From contig CAJJBZ010000008.1 in the NCBI GenBank assembly GCA_905182535.1, positions 1 through 64,000 of the forward strand: a stretch of 64,000 bases of DNA, given 5' to 3'. Positions 44,861 to 53,337 of the stretch are shown in pieces. Numbering within the stretch: the first letter of the stretch is position 1; each line of letters begins with the position of its first letter. Below the pieces are notes generated by a model. The model was not told where the DNA came from. It saw only the letters and a program-made list of their open reading frames with translations, and did not search any database. A program made the position numbers and the translations under genes. The stretch comes from an uncultured Planktomarina sp. (GTDB lineage Bacteria; Pseudomonadota; Alphaproteobacteria; Rhodobacterales; Rhodobacteraceae).

Positions 44861-46314
44861 GGCTCGTGCATCTCACTTGCAATTAAGGCAACACCATCCG
44901 CAATTTTGTCCATGCGCAACGAGCTATAGGCTAAACGGTAATAGTTTTTAGGTGCCTCTTCAGTAGTGAAAAACGGTCGACCAGGCTCGATCAATACGCC
45001 TTTTCCTCGGAGCCGTTCCGCCACTTCTTCGGTGTCTACTCTGGCTGAGGCGCGCATCCAAAACGAGCTACCACCAAATGCACCCTGGCCTGCAACTGCA
45101 AGTCCATGTTGTAAGAATGCATCCTCCATTGCTAACCGTCGTTCGTGAAACGCTGTGCCCATTCGACGAATTAAGGCATCATAGTGGCCTAGTGATAAAA
45201 AATAGGCGGCTGTGCGCTGGATATGGCCTGGAGGGTGGCGCAAGACTGTAGAGCGCAGTGCACGGGCTTCGCGAATAAAATGCTTTGAGCCAACCAAATA
45301 TCCAAGTCGCAAGCCGGGAAATAGAGATTTAGAAAAGCTGCCCACATATATTACCCGACCTTCTCTATCTAAGGATTTTAGTGCAGGTGAAGGCGCTTTG
45401 AGAAAGGACATTTCAAATTCGTAATCATCCTCTACAATCAAAAAATCCTTCTCAGAGGCCTGCTGCAATAAGGCCTGCCTCCGCTCCAAGGGCATAGTCG
45501 TGGCGGTGGGGCATTGGTGTGAGGGGGTTGTAAATACCACATCAACATCCGCAGGAAGTGCATCTGGTGGTAAGCCGCTGGAATCTACTTCAACTGAGGC
45601 CACTTGGCAGCGTGATTGGGTGAGAATATCGCGCAACGAAGGGTAGCAAGGATTTTCCAAAGCGGCTGTGCGGCGTTGATTGAGTAAAACATTCGCCGAT
45701 AGCCAAAGCGCATTTTGTGCACCCATAGTTACCAAGACCTCATCTGGATCAGCCTTAATACCCCGTCGAGGCAGGGTGTGACGAAGAATGAATTCAATCA
45801 ATTTCGGATCATCTCGGTCAAAATAATCTGATGTTAACGCGTCATAATCTTTTGAACCCAAAGCTTGCAGTGCACATAGCCGCCAGTTGGAGCGATCAAA
45901 CAGGGTTTCATCCGCCTGCCCATAGATAAAGGGATATTTGTATTTGCCCCAATCTTGGGGTTTGGTTAGTGATACTCCACCAGAAAACTTCTGGCCAATG
46001 GCGCGATTCCAATCCACTTTATCTTCCCGCGGGGTAATCGCAAATTTTGGTGGTTGTGGAGCGTTTTTACTTATGTAGTAGCCACTGCGGCCCAAGCTGG
46101 TCAGGTAGTCATCAGCCAGGAGCTCGGTATAGGCTAAAGTTACGGTGATCCGGCTGACCGATAAATGCTTGGCCAGCTTGCGGCTGGAAGGCATCTTTTC
46201 ACCGGGCCGAAACCGCCCGCTTAGGATGGCTTCTGCCACTAGCTGTTGGATCTGCTTTTGGAGCGTACCTTCTGCATCTGGGGGCAAAAAGAATGTCTCT
46301 TCGGGAATCGCCAT
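44857..46314 (-). CDS. tauR: TauR: MocR/GntR-type regulator of taurine catabolism
   Basis: This 485-residue MocR-type regulator has an N-terminal GntR winged helix (IQQLVAEAILSGRFRPGEKM, then RKLAKHLSVSRITVTLAY) and a large aminotransferase-fold effector domain that binds PLP (Lys in VGSFSKSLFPGLRLGYL; LIVEDDYEFEMSF carries the Asp pairing with the PLP nitrogen). TauR activates taurine genes in related bacteria. Direct repeats of the proposed TauR type lie immediately upstream of its own start, before tpa and before xsc. It forms one unit with the exporter gene. Confidence 0.87.
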   Translation of the reverse strand: MAIPEETFFLPPDAEGTLQKQIQQLVAEAILSGRFRPGEKMPSSRKLAKHLSVSRITVTLAYTELLADDYLTSLGRSGYYISKNAPQPPKFAITPREDKVDWNRAIGQKFSGGVSLTKPQDWGKYKYPFIYGQADETLFDRSNWRLCALQALGSKDYDALTSDYFDRDDPKLIEFILRHTLPRRGIKADPDEVLVTMGAQNALWLSANVLLNQRRTAALENPCYPSLRDILTQSRCQVASVEVDSSGLPPDALPADVDVVFTTPSHQCPTATTMPLERRQALLQQASEKDFLIVEDDYEFEMSFLKAPSPALKSLDREGRVIYVGSFSKSLFPGLRLGYLVGSKHFIREARALRSTVLRHPPGHIQRTAAYFLSLGHYDALIRRMGTAFHERRLAMEDAFLQHGLAVAGQGAFGGSSFWMRASARVDTEEVAERLRGKGVLIEPGRPFFTTEEAPKNYYRLAYSSLRMDKIADGVALIASEMHEP

Positions 46315-46315
46315 T

Positions 46316-46348
46316 TTGGACTGAAGCCTATGTGTGTACTGGACTTAT
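46316..46348 (+). promoter_or_regulatory. Candidate TauR operator at the tauR start
   Basis: Direct repeats TTGGACTGAA (46316-46325) and CTGGACTTAT (46339-46348) start 23 bases apart, on the plus strand, two bases outside the tauR start codon. A third similar half-site, CTGGTCTAAA, lies on the minus strand at 46369-46360. The core CTGGAC is, as I recall, that of TauR sites in Rhodobacter capsulatus. Binding here would allow autoregulation. Confidence 0.7.
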
Positions 46349-46477
46349 CCTTGCCCAGTTTTAGACCAGCTGTCTAGGGGTGAGCGGTTGCTCTGTTAAG
46401 GTTAAGAAGTGAAAGGGCTAGGCTTTCACCCAGCCTTTTTCACGTTTCAAGACTTGATCTTTGGCTTGTATAAGAAC

Positions 46478-47866
46478 CTAGCCAAACACGCGGGTGAGAG
46501 CTTGGTCGATAGCATCGGTAATTAGGTCAATATCCTCAGCAGTGCAGACCAGCGCTGGTGATAGGCAAAGGGTATTGTTAAAGCCGGGAACAGACCGGTT
46601 AGTTGCTCCAATAATAACCCTCTGCGCCATGCAGTCTTTAACCACAGCCATGACCTTAGCTTCCGCCGCAGGTTCACGAGTGTCACGATCAACTACCAAT
46701 TCCGCGCCACAGAACAGTCCCTTGCCTCGTACCTGGCCGATGCAGGCATGCTTCTCAGCCAAGGCTTCGAGGTTGCCAACCAGTTGGGCGCCGCGCGCAA
46801 TGCAGTTTTCTAATAGGTTTTCATCTTCAATAATCCGCATATTTTCCAGCGCTGCGGCTGGTCCGGCTGTGCAGCCGCCAAAGGTAGAAATATCGCGGAA
46901 ATAGCCCATTGGATCGGTATCATCTTTAAACAGATCAAAGACTGCTTCAGTTGTGACCGTTAAGGATATCGCTGCATAGCCCGAAGCCACGCCCTTGGCC
47001 ATTGTCACGATGTCGGGTTTGACGTCATAGTGCTGATAACCAAACCATGTGCCAGTGCGGCCAAGGCCGCAGACCACCTCGTCGATCATTAGCAACACAT
47101 CGTATTTTGTACAGATTTCTTGGACCCGCTGCCAATAGCCATCTGGCGGTACAATAACGCCGCCGCCTGCTGTGATTGGCTCAAGTATTAACCCGCCCAC
47201 GGTGTCTGCACCTTCACGAAGGATCACATCCTCGATCGCATTGGCAGCTCGGAGGCCATATGTCTCGCCATGGCCTAAATTATCTTGCGACGCCTCACGG
47301 TATTCCAAGCAATGTGGAACTGAGATAAATCCTGCTGGGAAGGGACCATATTGCGCGTTCCGCTCATGTTGGCCTCCAGCGGCAAGGGTCGCAATAGTTG
47401 TGCCGTGATAATCGCGTTCTCGGAAAAGGATTTTGTTTTTTTTGCCACCATATTTTTTATGGGCAATCTGGCGGATCATTTTAAAGCCTTTTTCATTAGC
47501 TTCAGATCCAGAGTTTGAATAGTATACGCGGCTCATGCCAGGCATTTTATCAATCAAGCGTTTGGCAAAGTTCGCTGCTGGGACTGAGCCCGCTGCCCCG
47601 GCAAAAAAGTTCATTTTGACAAGTTGGTCACGCACTGCATTTGCTATACTTTCGCGACCGTAGCCTACGTTGACGGTCCAAACGCCACCAGAAACAGCAT
47701 CAATATGTTCTTTTCCAGCTTGGTTCCAGACCCGTATACCTTTGCCTTCAACAATAATATTGGGGTCGACTGTCTCAAATGGTTTGTGAGGAATAAGGTG
47801 ATGCCAAACATGTGCTTTGTCATTTGCGACAACTTCACTCAAGTCATTTGGTAGATTGCCGTCCAT
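46478..47866 (-). CDS. tpa: Taurine:pyruvate aminotransferase
   Basis: Tpa (EC 2.6.1.77) converts taurine and pyruvate to sulfoacetaldehyde and alanine. The 462-residue class-III transaminase shows KAHVWHHLIPHKPFE at the start, NSGSEANEKGFKMIRQIAH, YHGTTIATLAAGGQHERNAQ, LLMIDEVVCGLGRTG and the PLP Lys in VTMAKGVASGYAA; this set is characteristic of Tpa rather than of other omega-transaminases. It supplies Xsc, coded 12 kb away. A TauR-type operator lies about 90 bases upstream. No taurine importer gene (TauABC or TauKLM) is in the window. Confidence 0.92.
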   Translation of the reverse strand: MDGNLPNDLSEVVANDKAHVWHHLIPHKPFETVDPNIIVEGKGIRVWNQAGKEHIDAVSGGVWTVNVGYGRESIANAVRDQLVKMNFFAGAAGSVPAANFAKRLIDKMPGMSRVYYSNSGSEANEKGFKMIRQIAHKKYGGKKNKILFRERDYHGTTIATLAAGGQHERNAQYGPFPAGFISVPHCLEYREASQDNLGHGETYGLRAANAIEDVILREGADTVGGLILEPITAGGGVIVPPDGYWQRVQEICTKYDVLLMIDEVVCGLGRTGTWFGYQHYDVKPDIVTMAKGVASGYAAISLTVTTEAVFDLFKDDTDPMGYFRDISTFGGCTAGPAAALENMRIIEDENLLENCIARGAQLVGNLEALAEKHACIGQVRGKGLFCGAELVVDRDTREPAAEAKVMAVVKDCMAQRVIIGATNRSVPGFNNTLCLSPALVCTAEDIDLITDAIDQALTRVFG

Positions 47867-47954
47867 GGAAAAAACCCCTTCATCTGGCTGTGGCTGATCA
47901 GTTTCTTAAACTACTAAACTTCTATTATAAGAGCGCAGAATTTCAATTTTTAAA

Positions 47955-47987
47955 ATAGGGCCAGTTGAATTATCTATATAAGGCCAA
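47955..47987 (-). promoter_or_regulatory. Candidate TauR operator upstream of tpa
   Basis: On the minus strand, TTGGCCTTAT (47987-47978) and CTGGCCCTAT (47964-47955) form a direct repeat with starts 23 bases apart. The near end is 88 bases from the tpa start codon. Sequence, order, orientation to the gene and phasing match the site upstream of xsc almost exactly. Confidence 0.8.
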
Positions 47988-48309
47988 ATCAGGTAAAAGC
48001 TTGCTGTGTCGTTTTGCTATTTGCAGTAACTTTGTCGTATAATTCAAGGTTAAAACACTATGATGCTAAGCTGTTACTTGAATAAACTTAAAGGGATTTG
48101 TTTTTTAAAGAAATAAAACCATCCCCTACGGTACCTCCAGCCAATAAAGTGTTGCTTTTGTGACTGAAAGTTTTCAGTTTAGCTTGTCTCAAATACACTT
48201 TTTTGGAAATTTACTGGTTGTTTTGATTTTTTATGGTTCGTTTATTGTTTAAGGTTGTGGATTTAGTGCATGCAAAAATGTGTAAATTTGATCCACAATT
48301 GATTTTATC
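47988..48309. other. AT-rich intergenic stretch, no gene seen
   Basis: No open frame or RNA gene is recognised. A perfect inverted repeat (ACTGAAA and TTTCAGT, 48163-48178, two-base spacer) is the only clear structure. The base composition drops here and stays low to about 54.6 kb. Confidence 0.4.
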
Positions 48310-48687
48310 AAAGCTGACCCATTAACGGCATTTGAAGCTACACCTCAAATAACTGCACTTGGAGGCGATGACTAAGTCGCTGTTGACTTTACTGCCGCTG
48401 CTGATCCTGTTGGTGCTGAAATTAGTAACTGCCAATATAGCCTTGACGGGGGCTGGATTTGGTTAGCTTTCAACCCAGCTATTACCGGCGGTCCAGCCGT
48501 AATCAGCAGCCTAACCAATGGAGTTGAATACTCAATTGAATTACGCCCAGTTAACTACGTTGGCCCTGGAGCTATTTCACAATCAGCAAAAGTCACCCCA
48601 ATCGCTATGCCAAATGCACCGACAAACTTAAGCGCAACCACAAACACCTTTTATGTTCCTAAGCTTAGGGTTGTAAGAGATGTTTAA
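48310..48687 (+). pseudogene. Fibronectin type III repeat fragment of a surface protein, with in-frame stop
   Basis: In one frame the sequence reads ATPQITALGGDD, a TAA stop, then VAVDFTAAADPVGAEISNCQ, YSLDGGWIWLAFNPAITGGP, LTNGVEYSIELRPVNYVGPG, SQSAKVTPIAMPNAPTNLSA, to a second stop at 48685. This is one Fn3-like repeat plus the start of the next, as found in very large bacterial adhesins and RTX-type surface proteins. The in-frame stop, lack of a start and lack of neighbours of the same type show that it is a remnant. It lies between the tpa promoter and the ureohydrolase gene, where it may mark an old insertion or deletion junction. Confidence 0.75.
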
Positions 48688-48740
48688 CTGTTTATGTTTG
48701 AAAAAATACCCATGCTGGCGAAAACAAATTAGGACCCGTT

Positions 48741-49712
48741 ATGAGCCGTGATGTCGATCCCTTTTTTCAACCTATTTCCGCAATGGAACTTGCTCGTTTT
48801 GCCGGAGTGCCGACTTTCATGCGGCTTCCTCATATGACCCCAGATCACCCTCGCTTTGACGATATAAATATAGGTTTATTGGGCGTGCCTTGGGATGGGG
48901 GTACAACAAACAGACCGGGCGCGCGACACGGACCGCGCCAAATGCGTGATCTTTCTACCATGATCCGGGCAATGAACCCGGTTACCAACATTTCACCCTT
49001 TGCCAGCGTTAATTGTGCCGACCTGGGTGATGTGCCACCAAATCCAGTAGATATTCAAGATAGCCTCAATCGTGTGACAGACTTTATTTCAATCATGAAG
49101 AAAAAAAATATTGTGCCAATGACAGCAGGTGGAGATCATTTGGTTACACTCCCTATTCTACGGGCACTGGCAATTGACGGACCGCTGGGTCTGATCCAAT
49201 TTGACAGTCATACAGATTTATTTGACAGCTACTTTGGCGGTCATAAATTTACCCATGGCACTCCATTTCGCCGAGCAATAGAAGAAGGTTTGGTAGATCC
49301 AAAACGCTTTGTTCAGGTCGGAATTCGTGGTACAGCATATAATCTTGATGACATCGAATGGGGCATGGACCAGGGTGTCAGAATCATCCGCATTGAGGAG
49401 TTATTTGAACGAGGCGTGCCTGACGTTATGGCCGAAGTTCGCGAGATTGTTGGAACTCTACCAACGTATTGTACCTATGATATTGACTTTGTTGACCCAA
49501 CCTTCGCACCCGGAACTGGAACACCAGAAATTGGTGGACCGAACAGTTTTCAAGCCCAACAGGTTGTGCGCGAATTAGCGGGCGTAAACCTGGTAGGTGC
49601 CGACTTAGTCGAAGTTTCCCCACCACTAGATTCTGCCGGTGGTACTGCTTGGTTAGGGGTATCTCTAATTTTCGAATTAATGTGTATTCTGTCGCAATCT
49701 ACTGAAATATAA
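48741..49712 (+). CDS. Agmatinase-family ureohydrolase (guanidino-compound hydrolase)
   Basis: This is a 323-residue manganese ureohydrolase, which releases urea from a guanidino compound. Metal ligands are complete: TAGGDHLVTLP, QFDSHTDLFD and TYDIDFVDPTFAPGTGTPE. ADLGDVPPNPVDIQDSLNRV near residue 93 resembles guanidinobutyrase and guanidinopropionase rather than arginase. Known substrates of the family are agmatine, guanidinobutyrate and guanidinopropionate. The PotABCD-type importer genes follow in the same direction, so the importer probably brings in its substrate. Codons are AT-rich, like the importer genes and unlike tpa. Confidence 0.85.
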   Translation: MSRDVDPFFQPISAMELARFAGVPTFMRLPHMTPDHPRFDDINIGLLGVPWDGGTTNRPGARHGPRQMRDLSTMIRAMNPVTNISPFASVNCADLGDVPPNPVDIQDSLNRVTDFISIMKKKNIVPMTAGGDHLVTLPILRALAIDGPLGLIQFDSHTDLFDSYFGGHKFTHGTPFRRAIEEGLVDPKRFVQVGIRGTAYNLDDIEWGMDQGVRIIRIEELFERGVPDVMAEVREIVGTLPTYCTYDIDFVDPTFAPGTGTPEIGGPNSFQAQQVVRELAGVNLVGADLVEVSPPLDSAGGTAWLGVSLIFELMCILSQSTEI

Positions 49713-50026
49713 ATGAATTTTTAAAAATATAATTAGATTAAATTTTATGACAGAAGTGCTGGCTAAGCTTTTTCATTGTCCCTATCAACGGTAATACATG
49801 CCAAGCTTACAACTGTAATTGATATTACGAGGCAGTTATAAGAAATCACACTGAGCTTTGTGAACGACTATCAATCTCCTATTTGCTTTGTTGTTAAAAA
49901 ATGAACACTTCCCAGCCCAACCGTTAGATAAAAATCTTATATAAGTATAATAAGTTTTAATATTTTTTAATTGCTGTTCAGAGCATTGTGTGGTGACATC
50001 GCAGCATATGAAATTAGGAGGGAATT
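49713..50026. other. Intergenic stretch before the importer operon
   Basis: No gene is seen in these 314 AT-rich bases. The last part must hold the promoter of the binding-protein gene; an AGGAGG ribosome site lies six bases before the ATG at 50027. No clear terminator follows the ureohydrolase gene, so read-through into the importer genes is possible. Confidence 0.4.
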
Positions 50027-51196
50027 ATGACCGACGTTAAAAAACCCACTCATAAGACTGCAAAAGCGGTTAAGAAATTTAACCGCCGCACACTTTTAGC
50101 GAGCGGTGCGGCCTTGGCTGCATTTACACCAGTCGCACCAATGTTTGTAAGAAACGCATTTGCCGCAACAAGTGGTAAAGTAAACGTCCTGATGTGGGGC
50201 GAGTATTTGCCAGACTCAGTCGTTGCTGACTTCAAAGCGAAAACTGGTATTGTAATTAATCACACAAAAATTGGTGATAACGGAGAGATCATTTCAAAAA
50301 TGAAAGCAGGCGGCGGTGCCGGATACGATCTCGCAAGTCCAACAAATATGAGAGCCCTTCAATGGGAAAACCTTGGTGTACTTCAGCCATTTGACATGAA
50401 CAAAGTAACCAATATTGGAAATGTTAATCCTGGCATGGTCGCCGTTGGAGAGCGTGATTGGAACTTTGGGAATAAGGGATCACACTGGCTGCCACAGCTT
50501 TGGGGTACAGAATCAATCTCATGGCGAACAGACAAATGGACCCCTGACGGGTTGCCAAGTTTTGGCGATATATGGGAGCCAAATCCAGGTATAAACGGTG
50601 CGTTTATGATGGGTCGAACATACTCAATGATGACTGGTTGTGGTATTTGGATGCATCATGAGGGTAAAATGGACTTCTGGTCTTCTTACAAAGACGAAGA
50701 GACTATGAGAAAAAACTGGGAGATAATTACTGCCTATTGTATCTCTAAAAAGTCCAACTTAGTGAAGTTTTGGTCGGGTGCAGATCCACAGAAGCAAGGC
50801 TTTACTTCAGATGGTGTTGTTGTGGGTCAAACATGGGACGGACCAATCGTATCCATGATGAAATCTGGCGAGCCTGTTGCATACCAAACTACCAAGGAAG
50901 GTGCGCTTGCTTGGGTTGACGGAATAACAATGTCGGCCAAAGCGGAAAACAGAGACGAAGCTTACGAACTTATTAATTATAGCTTCACTCCAGAAGTCGG
51001 TGGTCTAACGATCAACGAGATTGGATACAATTCGGCTGTTATTGGTGCTTCTGACCATTACACTGCTGAAACAAAGGCTATTTCGCAGGCAGTATACCCT
51101 GGGGATACCGCATCTAAGCTGAACCCATGGCCTCCTGAGCCGCCCTGGTTTGCAGATGCGCGTGCTGAATATGCAAACAAATTTGAAACCGCCTAA
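50027..51196 (+). CDS. Periplasmic substrate-binding protein, PotD type, Tat-exported
   Basis: This 389-residue binding protein is of the spermidine/putrescine class. A long basic N-terminus leads into a twin-arginine signal (FNRRTLLASGAALAAFTP, cleavage after NAFA). The mature part begins GKVNVLMWGEYLPDSVVADF and shows GGAGYDLASPTNMRALQW and VVVGQTWDGPIVSMMKSGEP. It is only moderately like the other PotD-type protein at 16-17 kb, so the two systems probably carry different ligands. A guanidino compound is likely, given the ureohydrolase gene before it. Confidence 0.87.
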   Translation: MTDVKKPTHKTAKAVKKFNRRTLLASGAALAAFTPVAPMFVRNAFAATSGKVNVLMWGEYLPDSVVADFKAKTGIVINHTKIGDNGEIISKMKAGGGAGYDLASPTNMRALQWENLGVLQPFDMNKVTNIGNVNPGMVAVGERDWNFGNKGSHWLPQLWGTESISWRTDKWTPDGLPSFGDIWEPNPGINGAFMMGRTYSMMTGCGIWMHHEGKMDFWSSYKDEETMRKNWEIITAYCISKKSNLVKFWSGADPQKQGFTSDGVVVGQTWDGPIVSMMKSGEPVAYQTTKEGALAWVDGITMSAKAENRDEAYELINYSFTPEVGGLTINEIGYNSAVIGASDHYTAETKAISQAVYPGDTASKLNPWPPEPPWFADARAEYANKFETA

Positions 51197-51218
51197 AAAT
51201 TTCAATTTGTAAGAATTG

Positions 51219-51251
51219 GAGCGCCTTGAATTTTGTCAGGGCGCTCTTTTT
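51219..51251 (+). terminator. Intrinsic terminator after the binding-protein gene
   Basis: GAGCGCC (51219-51225) pairs with GGCGCTC (51240-51246) across a 14-base loop and is followed directly by TTTTT. It lies 22 bases after the binding-protein stop and before the ATPase gene. Partial read-through would explain why one operon gives excess binding protein. Confidence 0.85.
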
Positions 51252-51301
51252 CGATTGGTTTTGTTTTATAACAGGTAGATTGTTTTTTAAGGAATTGACC
51301 T

Positions 51302-52414
51302 ATGAGTGCTGATGTAGAACTGCAAAACGTTTCTGTTTCTTTTGGAAACTTTTATGCGGCAAAAAATGTTAGTGTCAAAATAGAAAAAGGAGAGTTCTTT
51401 AGCTTCCTTGGACCCTCTGGCTGTGGAAAGACCACTTTGCTACGTGCAATATCTGGCTTCTCTGAGCCATCTGATGGGAAAATTCTTATTGGCAACCAGG
51501 ATATGGCTGGAATTGGCCCAAACAAGAGGCCGACATCTCTAATATTTCAAAACCTTGCTCTGTTCCCGCTAATGTCTGTAGCAGATAATATAGCATTTTC
51601 TTTGGAGGTAAGGGGAACTGGGAAATTACAAAGAAGAAAACGAGCTGACGAACTTTTAGAATTAGTTGCCTTAAGTGGCCAGGGTGATAAAAAAGTTCAT
51701 GAACTATCTGGTGGGCAGCGACAGCGTGTGGCAATTGCACGTGCGCTGGCAATCGAGCCCGAGGTTCTTCTCTTAGATGAGCCGTTGTCCGCACTAGATT
51801 TAAAATTACGCCAGAAAATGAGAATAGAACTGAGAGAGATTCAGAAGAGAGTTGGCATCACCTTCATTTATATTACTCATGACCAAGGTGAAGCATTGAC
51901 GATGTCAGACCGAATTGCAGTCATGAACCAAGGCGAGTTGGAGCAAATTGGCTCCTGCCATAACGTATACGAATCACCGTGCACTCCATTTGTAGCTACA
52001 TTTGTTGGTGAGAATAATGCGTTCTATGGGACTGTTAGTGCCGTGGATGGTGATATGGTGAATGTATCGGCTGATGGAAATAATTTTTCGGCGAAGGCTG
52101 GTGATTTGGGTGAAGGTAAAAAGTATACTTTCAAAAAGAATGACAAGGTAATTATGTTTGTAAGGCCTGAATCCATTTTCCTTAAAGACCAAAACAATCA
52201 GGCGGACAATGTTTTTACCGCAGATTTTAAAGCAATTGAATTCGAAGGAAACTTAAAAAATATCTATATGAGTATCAATGGCAAACAAAATGTTCGCTGT
52301 AGTGTCTCTAATGCCGTGGACACTACAGTCCTATCAAATTCAAAGAATGTTGAATTAAAATTTTCCTCACGAGACGCGGTCGTCCTTCCCGTGGGACCTT
52401 TAGCGGTGGATTAG
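51302..52414 (+). CDS. ABC transporter ATP-binding protein, PotA type
   Basis: This 370-residue importer ATPase shows Walker A LGPSGCGKTTLL near residue 37, Q-loop LIFQNLALFPLMSV, signature LSGGQRQRVAIARAL, Walker B VLLLDEPLSALD and switch His in YITHDQGEAL, then a C-terminal TOBE domain (VMFVRPESIFLKD) that is complete, unlike that of the homologue at 13-14 kb. AAGGA precedes the ATG. AT-rich codons. Confidence 0.92.
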   Translation: MSADVELQNVSVSFGNFYAAKNVSVKIEKGEFFSFLGPSGCGKTTLLRAISGFSEPSDGKILIGNQDMAGIGPNKRPTSLIFQNLALFPLMSVADNIAFSLEVRGTGKLQRRKRADELLELVALSGQGDKKVHELSGGQRQRVAIARALAIEPEVLLLDEPLSALDLKLRQKMRIELREIQKRVGITFIYITHDQGEALTMSDRIAVMNQGELEQIGSCHNVYESPCTPFVATFVGENNAFYGTVSAVDGDMVNVSADGNNFSAKAGDLGEGKKYTFKKNDKVIMFVRPESIFLKDQNNQADNVFTADFKAIEFEGNLKNIYMSINGKQNVRCSVSNAVDTTVLSNSKNVELKFSSRDAVVLPVGPLAVD

Positions 52415-52425
52415 AGAGAACAAGA

Positions 52426-53337
52426 ATGAATTACTTCTTTAATAAAAACGGCCCACTGATATCAACCTATTTAATAATTGCTATCAGCTTCTGGTTGGTT
52501 TTTCTTATTATTATTCCACAATTATATATGTTTGATCTTTCATTCCGCCCTAACATACCGCCACTATTAAGGGGCGGTCCAGACGACGTCTATACGCTAA
52601 CCCATTACAAACATTTTCTTTTTGGTTCTGAAACAAGTGGAGAAAGTTATAATTATGTAGATGTTGGGGTTTTCAAAGACACAATTCTAATCGCTGTTCT
52701 AATTACACTTATTAATCTTTGCTTTTGTTATCCTATTGCCTTTTATATTGCCAAAGTTGCCTCGCCCAATACCGCAAGATTGTTGATCGTTTCTTTAATT
52801 ATTCCTTTCTGGATTAATGAGCTTCTCCGCTCCTTTGCACTGCGCATTTTATTTGCTGGTGAAGGATTTATAAACAATGTCCTTCTCAAATTGGGTCTAA
52901 TAGACAACGGCATAAATTTTATAGCGATGGATGTCGCCCTCTACACTGGCCTAAACTATGCCTACATTCTTCTAATGATTTTCCCTCTCTATAATGCCAT
53001 GGAGACTCTGGACAAAAATCAGCTTGAAGCAGCCGAAGATTTGGGTTCATCAATGTTAAAAACTCACTTTAGGATAGTTATTCCACATGCCAAGGCGGGG
53101 ATTGCGTCTGGCTGCACCATGGTTTTCATGCTAACCGCAGGTGCATTAGCGACACCAGTAGTGCTGAGTAGCCCGAATACATTTTGGTTTACTCAATTAA
53201 TTTATCAGTGGTTTAATATGAACGACAATTGGCCAAGGGGGGCGGCCTATTCAGTTGTCTTGCTGTCTGTGTCAGTTGTTTTTGTACTTCTAATGATGAA
53301 AATCTTTAAAGTGAAAATAGGTGAGATTGTACGATGA
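52426..53337 (+). CDS. ABC transporter permease, PotB type
   Basis: This 303-residue inner-membrane permease has a first helix from about residue 13 (STYLIIAISFWLVFLIIIP), the EAA loop QLEAAEDLGSSMLKTHFRIV near 203, and a last helix before KIFKVKIGEIVR. It overlaps the next permease gene by four bases (ATGA). It follows the ATPase gene after 11 bases and should form the channel with the PotC-type subunit. Confidence 0.9.
   Translation: MNYFFNKNGPLISTYLIIAISFWLVFLIIIPQLYMFDLSFRPNIPPLLRGGPDDVYTLTHYKHFLFGSETSGESYNYVDVGVFKDTILIAVLITLINLCFCYPIAFYIAKVASPNTARLLIVSLIIPFWINELLRSFALRILFAGEGFINNVLLKLGLIDNGINFIAMDVALYTGLNYAYILLMIFPLYNAMETLDKNQLEAAEDLGSSMLKTHFRIVIPHAKAGIASGCTMVFMLTAGALATPVVLSSPNTFWFTQLIYQWFNMNDNWPRGAAYSVVLLSVSVVFVLLMMKIFKVKIGEIVR

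Noticed and set aside
48163-48178. Perfect inverted repeat ACTGAAA/TTTCAGT as a terminator or operator
   Set aside because: It is in AT-rich sequence with a two-base spacer, too tight for a stem-loop, and not close to any start; chance occurrence is plausible.
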